64,000 nt of DNA from Micromonospora_H sonneratiae. Its GTDB lineage: Bacteria > Actinomycetota > Actinomycetes > Mycobacteriales > Micromonosporaceae. Under the pieces are notes generated by a model, which saw only the letters and a program-made list of their open reading frames with translations, was not told the origin of the DNA and searched no databases. Shown here one piece after another: positions 20,001 through 27,065 of the stretch. The number at the start of each line of letters is the position of its first letter. Within the stretch, counting starts at the first letter, position 1. A program made the translations under genes and the position numbers. The stretch spans positions 62,001 to 126,000 of the forward strand of contig NZ_JBHTMP010000006.1 in assembly GCF_042679305.1 (NCBI RefSeq), written 5' to 3'.

Positions 20001-20208
20001 GCAGCGGGATCTGCTGACCGAGTTCGTCACCCAGGTCACCACGGCGTTGGTGATGGAGAAGGTGGTGCAGAAGGTGCTCGAACCGCTGTTGGCGCACATC
20101 GAGCGGGAAGCGATGATCCGTGGTTCCGTCGGCGGGCCGGACGGCGCCCGGTTCGTTCTTGCCGCGTTGCGGCGTGACGACGCGGACACGTCAGGGGGTG
20201 TGCGGTGA
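17008..20208 (+). CDS. Large two-part protein of the injection cluster: tape-measure or effector candidate (1066 aa)
   Basis: The N-terminal half (residues 1-360) is mixed alpha/beta. A Gly/Ser/Asp-rich linker follows at about 361-421. The C-terminal part from about residue 430 is mainly helical and has two long hydrophobic segments, LTIGIVALSVLCPPAGFLVG (about 875-895) and FAAYLGLALSLLPEAGTAVG (about 933-953), then basic helices. No catalytic motif is recognised. The position after the tube is the tape-measure slot, and hydrophobic helices occur in tape measures. A flexible linker and a helical, membrane-active end would also fit a loaded toxin. The stop overlaps the next gene by four bases, so both proteins are likely made in fixed ratio. 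Confidence 0.7.
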   Translation: MAVVVEIPCRLRVDRESLAQSADEVVAAFSSALGRAMATAEAELLIPRGATPLAHQPVFRWLGVLQGVPTEHRRALEDRLRAAVSRAAAASKVRADAAVAVDTVAPLTDAPAELVDRSKLRPLMGTYGVPSYDGGGRTRDVPVRASRPPAPPSVGYEWRLLTGSLTAAEKLEIVRVAQLRFGPLDRSTPRGLIFRERVGGANQFTVAIFEATPIFFSFSAFGTLEYQRSASDFTTAPTEPPPGPATAEFRAVTDRAGLIAVVAEFMDPPIRRQIQAAEPRREGTRVSEHDLQLDRAVAAHVERLTDRQLASLRGQSPAGVVIVQRGSAFVMLIVTAAQAGSLRWSGIARLLPVTNEVTRAGDDGGRGGDGGGARGSGAGAGGDGGEAGSGDRGGSGGSGGGGEGRGSGTGTGSGGGAPQRGGFVFDPTNTLPTSDDPNASRFPVIHRTGAGLQCQSMNGEPEVAELGQAAAEIRRRIDDLAFRLQIAPCNFAANFCILAARALRQRAADISTYITTTERAGFTQPVPEATGPLGPLTFQPVASPAIQFLRHLAGVVPRLHALAMLTLRTYESPEHWPKVKGGWIDSPASWNLHFLHEFTPAMNDAVGEIFVSGCQAMLLQLLLASKQGIEARITNFNRYAPIFERLMVSQLSDYAELQGLRDRLRWHERATWVHGATTTVGGDAAATVAVANPATAWFAAARSLSAAFLADERTVSAGTVGEIVTADGVTKIRDSRGMLWSEADIEQALVLQRAESEGIDPLVKQIADIPDVLSRFRRDRNAIRNELWRVLQEMRSNNTEMLGKARASARFAFKASQISEHIPTATIPGTSYPLQGIHLQVHEQLGEFFGGNVCYGLGIDRLFSAELGREALTSVGLTIGIVALSVLCPPAGFLVGVAVAGVEVAHAHERERLFESMLDPELVLTRAEVEVGLFAAYLGLALSLLPEAGTAVGAAVRGGRTAVRTGLQAGLRAGLRAGGRSARRYVVRRVTRQVLEAAQRDLLTEFVTQVTTALVMEKVVQKVLEPLLAHIEREAMIRGSVGGPDGARFVLAALRRDDADTSGGVR

Positions 20209-21707
20209 CCCCTCGGCCCAGGATCGGTACGCGCGGCAGATTCGGTGTCCGGTCACGGCTGGACGCCAGCGCCATCCGCGCCGCAGCCGAGGCGAACCCC
20301 AGGCTACGCAGGTTCATGCGGGCGATCAGCGACCAGAGCGAGGCGGGGGACCGGCGGGCAGGAGCGCTGATGGAGCACCTGCTCACCCGGGTCCTCAACG
20401 ACGTCGGAGAGATGCACATGACGAATGTGGTCTCCCGACTGGAGCGGATCCAGGTGCTGCGGGACAACATCGCGGCGATCCTCGACAACGTGTTGGAAGG
20501 CGGCGAACTGCCGCCCACGGTGCGGGTGGAGACCCTGGGCGAGTACTTCGACCAGCTCAGTACGGAGATGCGGGAGCTGAGCCGCCCACGGGAGGCGCTG
20601 CTCGGCGACGAACCGTTCCGGCTGCACGACGAGTCCTTCGCCTATGCCGACGACGTACTGCGCGAATTCGAGGGTGAGCCGGCGGCGCGGGCTGCGGGTG
20701 GGCAGCACGTACCGACCACCGATGCGATGATCGCCCGCCTCGACGAACTGCCACCCCAACAACGGACCGCGGTCCGGCGGGCGGCGGAGCTGGACCCGCG
20801 GCGGCTGTGGCGGGTGTTCGAGGCGGAGACCGAGGGGGGCCAGGCCCGTCGACTCGCCGAACTGGAAACGAGTCTCGGCGGTCGGATGAGTGCGGCGGAA
20901 CTCGAACAGCTGCGGGCCGCGGTCACCGACGTGCGTAGGGCCGGATCGCGGGCGGCACTGGTCAGCCCCGCCCGGCTGGCCCCGGCGCTGGCGAACATCC
21001 ACGACCCGCACCTACGGTCGGTGGTGTTGCATGGCGACTCGTGGATCGTCCAGCAGTTGGCGATGCACAACCTCGCCACGCTGGAGACGATGTGGCGCAA
21101 CTTCCGTGAGCGTGGCGGAGCGGCCGACGGCAGGGGATTCCGCAACTACCTACGGCACCAGATGGTCACCTTCGGCCGGGCCACACCGGCGGAGTTCACC
21201 GCCGCCTTCAGCCTGAGCAGCATCGAGATGTTCCTCAAGAGCCCGGACGACGCACCGATGATCCGTGGTACGGACATGGTGGGGATCGCCCACGACGGCT
21301 GGGTGTGGCTGGTCGACGACAAGTCGCACCGGGCGACCAGCGTTTCCGACGTCAGCGCGCTCACCACCAATCTCGTCACCAACCTGCGGGATGACGCGGC
21401 CGCGTTCCGGGACGCGATCAACCGCCTCCGTCGGGCCGATCCCGAGTTCGTCGCCGACCCGCGCGTGGTCGACGCGATCATGAGCATGCGTGCCTGCGCC
21501 GACGACATCGACCGGATCAACGGCACGGTCGCCGCCGCGGACCGGCCCGCCCGTATCCGTGCCGCCCTGCAGCAGCACCGACTCAAGCTGCGGGTCACCA
21601 GTGCGATGGGCGAGGTGGTCGAAATCTCCGACGCGCTACGTGACCTGGGACTGCGACCCCAGTCGACAGGGCCGGTCATTCCGTTGCCAAACCCGGGGAG
21701 CAGATGA
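20205..21707 (+). CDS. Candidate effector with a PD-(D/E)XK nuclease-like motif (500 aa)
   Basis: The first 280 residues are helical and charged (for example NVVSRLERIQVLRDNIAAIL), with no membrane helix. Around residue 357 the sequence reads GTDMVGIAHDGWVWLVDDKS. This has the form D-(x)13-D-x-K (Asp357, Asp371, Lys373) between two predicted strands, as in the PD-(D/E)XK endonuclease fold. A helix (VSALTTNLVTNLRDDAAAFRDAI) follows, as the fold requires. The nuclease call is inference from this motif alone. The gene overlaps the 1066-aa gene by four bases and precedes the baseplate genes, a place where structural genes are not expected, which supports a cargo role. No immunity gene is obvious next to it. 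Confidence 0.6.
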   Translation: MTPRPRIGTRGRFGVRSRLDASAIRAAAEANPRLRRFMRAISDQSEAGDRRAGALMEHLLTRVLNDVGEMHMTNVVSRLERIQVLRDNIAAILDNVLEGGELPPTVRVETLGEYFDQLSTEMRELSRPREALLGDEPFRLHDESFAYADDVLREFEGEPAARAAGGQHVPTTDAMIARLDELPPQQRTAVRRAAELDPRRLWRVFEAETEGGQARRLAELETSLGGRMSAAELEQLRAAVTDVRRAGSRAALVSPARLAPALANIHDPHLRSVVLHGDSWIVQQLAMHNLATLETMWRNFRERGGAADGRGFRNYLRHQMVTFGRATPAEFTAAFSLSSIEMFLKSPDDAPMIRGTDMVGIAHDGWVWLVDDKSHRATSVSDVSALTTNLVTNLRDDAAAFRDAINRLRRADPEFVADPRVVDAIMSMRACADDIDRINGTVAAADRPARIRAALQQHRLKLRVTSAMGEVVEISDALRDLGLRPQSTGPVIPLPNPGSR

Positions 21708-21710
21708 GGG

Positions 21711-22211
21711 ATGGGTATCACCAAGAGCTTCATGCAGTACGCCAACGTCCCGTCAGCGGTGATCAGCGACGGTGTCCTGCCGATCCCACTGTGGTCGGTG
21801 ACGCAGATGAGCCTCTCGCAGACGTACCATCTGCCGCCGATCGGCTCCACCGCGCACAAGGCGATCGTCGCCACCCACGACGACACCATCAACCTCACCG
21901 GAGTGCTGGTCGGTGCGGAACGCTACGCCTGGAAGTTCGCGCTGGAGACGATGGCCGAGGCCAGCAAGCGCGGAACCGCCCTGGCCGCGTACTCCGGTGG
22001 GAAGCTCGGCGGCCTGATCCTCATCACCTCGATGACGATCCGCACCGACATGCAGGTGCAGTCGCTGTCCTTCACCGCTTCGGCGACCAAACGTGACGTG
22101 CTCGACGTGACGATCTCCATGGCCCACCTGCCCAGGCCGAGCCTGCTCGGCAAGCTGCTCGACGTGGCGAGTGTCGGGGTGGGAGCGCTCGCTGACTTCG
22201 GAGGTTCGTGA
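21711..22211 (+). CDS. Tube-initiator/baseplate-like protein (166 aa)
   Basis: The protein contains NLTGVLVGAERYAWKFALETMAEASKRG, GGLILITSMTIRTD and VQSLSFTASATKRDVLDVTISM. A strand, a helix carrying WxxxLExxA and then paired strands form the layout of small tube-like baseplate proteins in contractile phages (XkdP N-terminal and gpU-like proteins). Its gene order position, directly before the hub genes, agrees with that. I cannot see a LysM repeat. It shares a four-base overlap with the following gene. Family assignment is moderate; the structural role in joining tube to hub is inferred. Confidence 0.55.
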   Translation: MGITKSFMQYANVPSAVISDGVLPIPLWSVTQMSLSQTYHLPPIGSTAHKAIVATHDDTINLTGVLVGAERYAWKFALETMAEASKRGTALAAYSGGKLGGLILITSMTIRTDMQVQSLSFTASATKRDVLDVTISMAHLPRPSLLGKLLDVASVGVGALADFGGS

Positions 22212-22813
22212 TGCCACCCTTTCCCATCGATCGTTACCTCATCCCGCCCGGACCGCCGTCACCCGAGGGCTTCACGTCGGTACGGCAGGCCCTGACGAAC
22301 GGCGTACCGCAGCGTGTGGAGTTCGAGGGGCTGACCAACGCCGTCCTGGTGCTGCCGACCGGGCTGGCCCGGCAGTGGCTCGAGGCCGACCCGCTGGCCG
22401 TGGTCTCCACCTCCGAGGACGATGCGGTGCCACGGCAGCCGGGAGCGGGCCGGCCGCCGTCGCTGGCCCAGCGGGCGCCGCTGCGGCTCATCGTGCGCCG
22501 GGGGACGACGGTTCTGGCGTCGATGCCTCTCGCGACCGGGTTGCGCCGGGTCTGCGGCCCGGTGGAGATAGTGGTGCACGGTTGGCGCCTCTGCGCCGGG
22601 ACGGTACGCGGACCCGGCGACTACGGGGACTACGTCGAGCTGGCGTGGCGTCACGTGAACCGGGCGACCGACGTGTTCGGCCCACCGCCGGTGCACCGGT
22701 TCGTGCTACGGCGTAAACCGCCGGCGCTGCGCATCGAGTCGGACCTCGGGCGGCTGCGCATCGAGTACTGGGGCCTGGCCGACAAACGATACCGGCGGAG
22801 GTGGGCGCGGTGA
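22208..22813 (+). CDS. Unknown baseplate-region protein (201 aa)
   Basis: The product (FPIDRYLIPPGPPSPEGFTS) has a proline-rich start, a central segment with LRLIVRRGTTVLASMPL and VEIVVHGWRLCAG, and a basic C-terminus ending KRYRRRWAR. It is soluble, with no recognised domain. The gene is locked between the tube-initiator-like gene and the spike gene by four-base overlaps on both sides, so it is surely translated with them and probably a baseplate or assembly component. An ATG at 22211 is an alternative start one codon later. Confidence 0.65.
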   Translation: MMPPFPIDRYLIPPGPPSPEGFTSVRQALTNGVPQRVEFEGLTNAVLVLPTGLARQWLEADPLAVVSTSEDDAVPRQPGAGRPPSLAQRAPLRLIVRRGTTVLASMPLATGLRRVCGPVEIVVHGWRLCAGTVRGPGDYGDYVELAWRHVNRATDVFGPPPVHRFVLRRKPPALRIESDLGRLRIEYWGLADKRYRRRWAR

Positions 22814-24798
22814 CTTCGTTCCAGCTGGATCAGATCAAGAAGGGGACGCTCGGCAACGACGCGGGCTGGCTGCTGACCTTCCATCGAGGGATCACGTCGG
22901 ATCCCACCGGACTTCCCCAGTTGAGCAGCTCCGAGTACTACGCCTCGATTGACGCGACGCTGCCGGAGGGACTGGCAGCGGGGTCATACAAGATCACAGT
23001 GGAACAGCTCACCGATGCCCACTACGCGATGCTGCGTACCAGGGCATCGGACGATCCGCTGTTCTGCAAGCTCTACCTCTTCTGGCGCGATGCCAACACC
23101 TCCGCCCGCGCCTACTTCACCAACATGCTGGGCGTCAATGCCCGGCCGTCCCCGGTGGAAATGCACCAGTCACTCGTCGCGGTGCTACGGGTCAAGAAGA
23201 TCAGGCGCACCACCGGGCAACGGGGCTACGACACCGAGCTGACCTGTGTCGAGGAAGTGTATGCGCGACTGTCGCAGCGAATCCGTACCCCGATCGAGGG
23301 GAACAACTTCACCGAGGCGCTACGCACCATCCGGCAACGCACCGAAGTGGAGTTCGCGCACTGGGAGGCGAACCCGGACGGAACCATGACCCACGCCCGT
23401 GGGGAGGCCGGAGGCGACGAACGGGTGGTCCTGGGGGCGGGGCTGACCTACGCGGCCGGAGTGGAGCGCATCGCCAACGCGATCGAGCAGGGGCGCAACC
23501 TCTACGGGCGCAAGATGGTGCTGATCCGGGACGGCACCGTGCACATCGGCAAGCGCCCCATTCCGTACCCCGAGGGTGACCCCAAGGAACTGACGCTGGC
23601 CTCCGGACTGCTGGAGAGCGTCGAGGGGGGTGAGGAGTCCACCGACCCCTACGCGGACACCGAGTCCGGGGCGACCCGGCCGCCCCGACGGACGATCTGG
23701 AACCTGACCCTGAAGGGGCGGCCCGACCTCAAACCCGGTGACGTGGTGAAGTTCGAGCCACCCGCCGACGACGAGTCGAAGACCCTGCCGAAGGTCGGTG
23801 AAGCGCTGCTGGGCTCGTTCGCCGCTCCGTTCCTGCCCTCGATGGGCGGACTGACCGGAAACGCCAAGCTGCTCTACGTCCGGTCGGTGCGGCACCTCCA
23901 GTCGCGTTCCGCCGGCTTCGCGACCCAGGTGCAGGGGGTCGTCATCACCAGCGCCGCGACCGCCTGGGACACCTGGGCCGACGCCACCCCGGCCGGCACC
24001 TCGCCGGCCAGCAGCTCCTCCTCGTCCGGGGTTGCGGCGGCTGAGGCGGTGCGGCGCGTGGCACGCGCGTCCCGTCTGGAGGCGCGCTCGCTGGAGATCG
24101 GTGAGGTCCGGGCCGTGGCCACCAACGCCAGCGGCGCGGTCGAACCCCCGGCGCAGACCGCCACCGTCTGGGAGGGCCTGGTCCGGCCGGATGGCCGGCC
24201 CAACGGGGTACGGCGGCTGCCGGTGCGCCGCGAGGAGCCGGCACCGCTCAACGGGGTGAGCTACCTGACCCCGTTCGCCTGGGGTGGATGCGGCCTGGTG
24301 CTGCCCCGCTATCCCGGCACCCGGGTGGCGCTGGCCTACCGCAACGGGGCGGCGGACGATCCGGTCGACGTCGGCGCCGTGTGGCCCTCGGGGCATGCCC
24401 CGCGCTCCGAGCCGGGCGACTGGTGGCTCTCGCTGCCGGTCGGGGTTGGTAAGCGCTCGTCGCTACAGCCCAGCGAGACGGTCGACGACCACACCGGTGA
24501 CGTGGTCCACGACCTTACGGACGGTGACGGTCATCGGGTGATCGAGGTCGGTGAGCTCACCATACGGGTGGGCCAGTTGCATGGCCGGGACCAGCGACCG
24601 GCCCGCGCCTCCGGCCAGGAATCACCCGAAGGCAGCGTGACCATCGAGCACACCGGTGGCGCGAAGATCGTTCTTGATCAGAACGGCAACATCCTGATCA
24701 AAGGCAAGAGCATCAACCTCGACGCCGGTACCGGTGACATCACGATGAAGGCGAAGAAGGTCGACGTCCAGGTCACCGACTTCATGGAGGTGAAGTGA
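22810..24798 (+). CDS. Hub-spike protein, VgrG-like (gp27/gp5 fusion)
   Basis: The 662-aa protein starts TSFQLDQIKKGTL. The first 380 or so residues correspond to a gpD/gp27-type hub (RKMVLIRDGTVHIGKRPI, LTLKGRPDLKPGDVVKFEPP, LYVRSVRHLQSRSAGFATQV). After a Ser-rich linker near residues 398-410, an OB-fold region follows (WEGLVRPDGRPNGVRRLPV, VSYLTPFAWGGCGLVLPRYPGTRVAL). The end is a beta-helix spike (GSVTIEHTGGAKIVLDQNGN and the following short strands), as in VgrG and gp5 needles. It forms the trimeric puncturing device on which the tip protein sits. The start GTG 22810 overlaps the upstream stop by four bases. Confidence 0.85.
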   Translation: MTSFQLDQIKKGTLGNDAGWLLTFHRGITSDPTGLPQLSSSEYYASIDATLPEGLAAGSYKITVEQLTDAHYAMLRTRASDDPLFCKLYLFWRDANTSARAYFTNMLGVNARPSPVEMHQSLVAVLRVKKIRRTTGQRGYDTELTCVEEVYARLSQRIRTPIEGNNFTEALRTIRQRTEVEFAHWEANPDGTMTHARGEAGGDERVVLGAGLTYAAGVERIANAIEQGRNLYGRKMVLIRDGTVHIGKRPIPYPEGDPKELTLASGLLESVEGGEESTDPYADTESGATRPPRRTIWNLTLKGRPDLKPGDVVKFEPPADDESKTLPKVGEALLGSFAAPFLPSMGGLTGNAKLLYVRSVRHLQSRSAGFATQVQGVVITSAATAWDTWADATPAGTSPASSSSSSGVAAAEAVRRVARASRLEARSLEIGEVRAVATNASGAVEPPAQTATVWEGLVRPDGRPNGVRRLPVRREEPAPLNGVSYLTPFAWGGCGLVLPRYPGTRVALAYRNGAADDPVDVGAVWPSGHAPRSEPGDWWLSLPVGVGKRSSLQPSETVDDHTGDVVHDLTDGDGHRVIEVGELTIRVGQLHGRDQRPARASGQESPEGSVTIEHTGGAKIVLDQNGNILIKGKSINLDAGTGDITMKAKKVDVQVTDFMEVK

Positions 24799-25145
24799 TG
24801 GCCTCTGTGCTGACCACGGCGAGTCGGGTCGCCTGTCCCCACGGGGGTGCCGTATCCACCTCGGGTCAGTCCAGGCTCCGGGTGCTCGACGCCCCGGTAC
24901 TACGGCAGGACGGAGTCGCCGGCAGGTCACTGGACAGCAACTGCGCCGTCGTGACCGACCCGAACACCAGCACGCTGAAGTGCGCCACGGTCGCGGCGGT
25001 CACCGCGGGGCAGGCCACCAAGTTGAAGGTCGGCGGAGCTGCGGTGCTGCTCGACTCGCTCGCCGGCACCACCAACGGAACCCCACCACCGACCGGCGCG
25101 ACGCTCTCGGCGACGGCGGGTCAAGCCAAACTCAGGGCGGTGTGA
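24795..25145 (+). CDS. PAAR-like spike tip protein
   Basis: The 116-residue product begins VLTTASRVACPHGGAVSTSG, with CPHGG typical of actinobacterial PAAR-like tips (cysteine and histidine for the metal at the point of the cone). Strand pairs CAVVTDPNTSTLKC and QATKLKVGGAAVLLDSL follow. It is encoded immediately after the spike with a four-base overlap, as expected for the protein that caps the beta-helix. PAAR tips often carry C-terminal toxin domains; this one ends right after the cone (LSATAGQAKLRAV), so it is structural. The ATG at 24798 is an alternative start. Confidence 0.75.
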   Translation: MMASVLTTASRVACPHGGAVSTSGQSRLRVLDAPVLRQDGVAGRSLDSNCAVVTDPNTSTLKCATVAAVTAGQATKLKVGGAAVLLDSLAGTTNGTPPPTGATLSATAGQAKLRAV

Positions 25146-25146
25146 G

Positions 25147-25656
25147 ATGGAGCAGAGCGAATCGGACCGGTTGGCCAGACGGGACCGCCAACTCGGCTAC
25201 GGCCTCGCCTTTCCGTTGACCATGCCGGGACTCGACCTCGCCCGGGACATCGAGTTCGTCGAGACCGAGCACGGCCGGGACCTGGACCTGGTGCACGGGC
25301 TGGACAACCTCGGCCAGGCCCTCTCGGTCGCCCTCACCACACTGCGCGGCTCGAACGTCTTCAACACCGAATTCGGCTTCGACGGGCTCAACGCGCTGGC
25401 CGAACCGATCGAGCCGGTGCTGGCCCGGGAGCGGGTACGGATCGGGGTCATCAAGGTTCTCGACGCCGATCCGCGCGTACACCGCATCCTCGACGTCAAC
25501 CTCAACGACGGGCGCCTGGATCCGCGCGGCCCGGACGACGACGCGCACCGCGCCGCGCTGCGGGCCAGCCGTGCCCTCAGCGTCCATGTTCAGTTCCAGA
25601 CCGTCGCTGGCGACCAGATGGCGGTCCGTCTGGGGGAGCTTCCCATCGATGTCTGA
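25147..25656 (+). CDS. Baseplate wedge protein, gp25/gpW family
   Basis: The 169-aa product shows the gp25-like layout. An N-terminal GYGLAFPLTMPG segment is followed by DLDLVHGLDNLGQALSVALTTLRGSNVFNTEFG (helix, then the R-G-x-x-x-x-x-x-x-G turn), a central ERVRIGVIKVLDADPRVHRI, and a terminal strand region SVHVQFQTVAGDQMAV. The gp25 fold starts sheath polymerisation and anchors the wedge in contractile tails, R-pyocins and T6SS (TssE). The next gene begins inside its last codons (eight-base overlap), typical of wedge gene pairs gp25-gp6/J. Confidence 0.82.
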   Translation: MEQSESDRLARRDRQLGYGLAFPLTMPGLDLARDIEFVETEHGRDLDLVHGLDNLGQALSVALTTLRGSNVFNTEFGFDGLNALAEPIEPVLARERVRIGVIKVLDADPRVHRILDVNLNDGRLDPRGPDDDAHRAALRASRALSVHVQFQTVAGDQMAVRLGELPIDV

Positions 25657-27058
25657 CATCCTCGCGATCGACGCTGCTGCGCTGCGCTCCACCGGCTCGA
25701 CGGGCTTCGGCATCGTCGAGACCGGTTTCGTGCCGAAGTCCTTTGCCCGGTTGCTGGCGGAGAAATTGAGCACCGCCCGGGTCGTCTTCGGTGACGACAT
25801 CGACCTGACCAGCGGTTCCGTGCTGCGCAAGGTCCTCGAACTGACCGCATTGGAGGATGCCCGGCTGTGGGCGGCGGTCGGAGCGGTCTACGACAACGGC
25901 TATGTCGTCTCCGCCTCCGGGGACGCACTCGACCGGCTCGGCGAGGACCTCGGCGTCGACCGGCCCTATCTGACCGCCCACGGAACGATCAGGCTCAAGC
26001 TCAGGGCGGCGCTGCCGACCGGCTACCCCCAACTGGTGCTCCCACGCGGGGCGCGACTGTCCACCGCCGGCGGCCATCACGTCGCCCTGGACGAGACCGT
26101 CGTGCTCACCGAGGCCGTGCCGGTGCGGGATCCCGCCGTGGTCGCGTTCTTCCCCGGACCGTCGCACAACCTCGACCCCAGCCAGCCCAACCAGAAGATC
26201 GACCGGTGGAACCGGGCCGACGCCGCGCTCGACGGACTGGACGCCGCCGAACAGGCCGCAGGTGAGGAACTGATCGAGATCGTGCACACCGCGGCGCTCA
26301 CCGGCGGCGAGCTACAGGTCGCCGACGACCGTTACCGGCAGCTGCTGCTGGCGGTGCCCCGGTCGATCTGGACCGCCGAGGCGATCGGAATGGCGGTTGG
26401 CACCGTCCCCGGGGTACGGCAGGTGCAGGTCTTCGATGGCCGGGGCGGGCTGGACATCAACCAGTCCATCTTCGGGAACTTCAACTTCATCGAACGGGTC
26501 TTCGCCAGCGAGCGGGACCTGGGCAACCCGTACTACTTCACGGTTCTGGTCGCGCCGACCGCCGCCGCGATCTGGGATGGTCCGGACGGGCTCCAGGCCG
26601 CGATCGAGACCGTCATCGAGGACCTGCGACCGATCGGCATCTTTGCCTCGGTGGAGAAGGCCGAGGAGATCGGTATCGGGGTCGAGGCGGAACTGGTCGT
26701 ACGCGGGCTGCCACTGCCGACCGGATCGAAGGAGACGATCAACGCCTCGACCGCTGCCGCCGAGCTGCGTTCGCGGCTGCACGGGCGGTTGCGGCGCTAC
26801 GTCGACGAACTGCCCTTCGGGGAACCCGTACGGGTCGCCGAGGTGGTCTGGACGTTGATGAACGAGCCGGGCGTGGCTGACGTACGCAATCTGCGGCTGG
26901 TGCGCTTCCCGGCCGATGCCGCGTCGATCACCACCGCCACCGCCCCCACGGGCAACGGAGTTCAGCGGCTGCCGGTCGGCGAGAACGCCGTCCTGGCGGC
27001 GAACCAGATCCCGGGGTACGTGGACCGGGACGACCCGCGTCCATTCGTAATCATCTGA
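25649..27058 (+). CDS. Baseplate J-like protein (gp6-type wedge)
   Basis: Starting at ATG 25649 (MSDILAIDAAAL), the 469-aa protein contains LRKVLELTALEDARLWAAVGAVYD near residue 57, followed by DALDRLGEDLGVDR. This is the helical block of Baseplate_J/gp47-type proteins. LVLPRGARLSTAGGHHVALD and the later EAIGMAVGTVPGVRQVQVFDG fit the two beta-rich middle domains. The C-terminal VVWTLMNEPGVADVRNLRLVR matches the usual closing segment. The protein builds the wedge with gp25 and the next protein. The gene overlaps gp25 by eight bases and is followed by the next gene seven bases later. Confidence 0.82.
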   Translation: MSDILAIDAAALRSTGSTGFGIVETGFVPKSFARLLAEKLSTARVVFGDDIDLTSGSVLRKVLELTALEDARLWAAVGAVYDNGYVVSASGDALDRLGEDLGVDRPYLTAHGTIRLKLRAALPTGYPQLVLPRGARLSTAGGHHVALDETVVLTEAVPVRDPAVVAFFPGPSHNLDPSQPNQKIDRWNRADAALDGLDAAEQAAGEELIEIVHTAALTGGELQVADDRYRQLLLAVPRSIWTAEAIGMAVGTVPGVRQVQVFDGRGGLDINQSIFGNFNFIERVFASERDLGNPYYFTVLVAPTAAAIWDGPDGLQAAIETVIEDLRPIGIFASVEKAEEIGIGVEAELVVRGLPLPTGSKETINASTAAAELRSRLHGRLRRYVDELPFGEPVRVAEVVWTLMNEPGVADVRNLRLVRFPADAASITTATAPTGNGVQRLPVGENAVLAANQIPGYVDRDDPRPFVII

Positions 27059-27065
27059 AGGGGAC

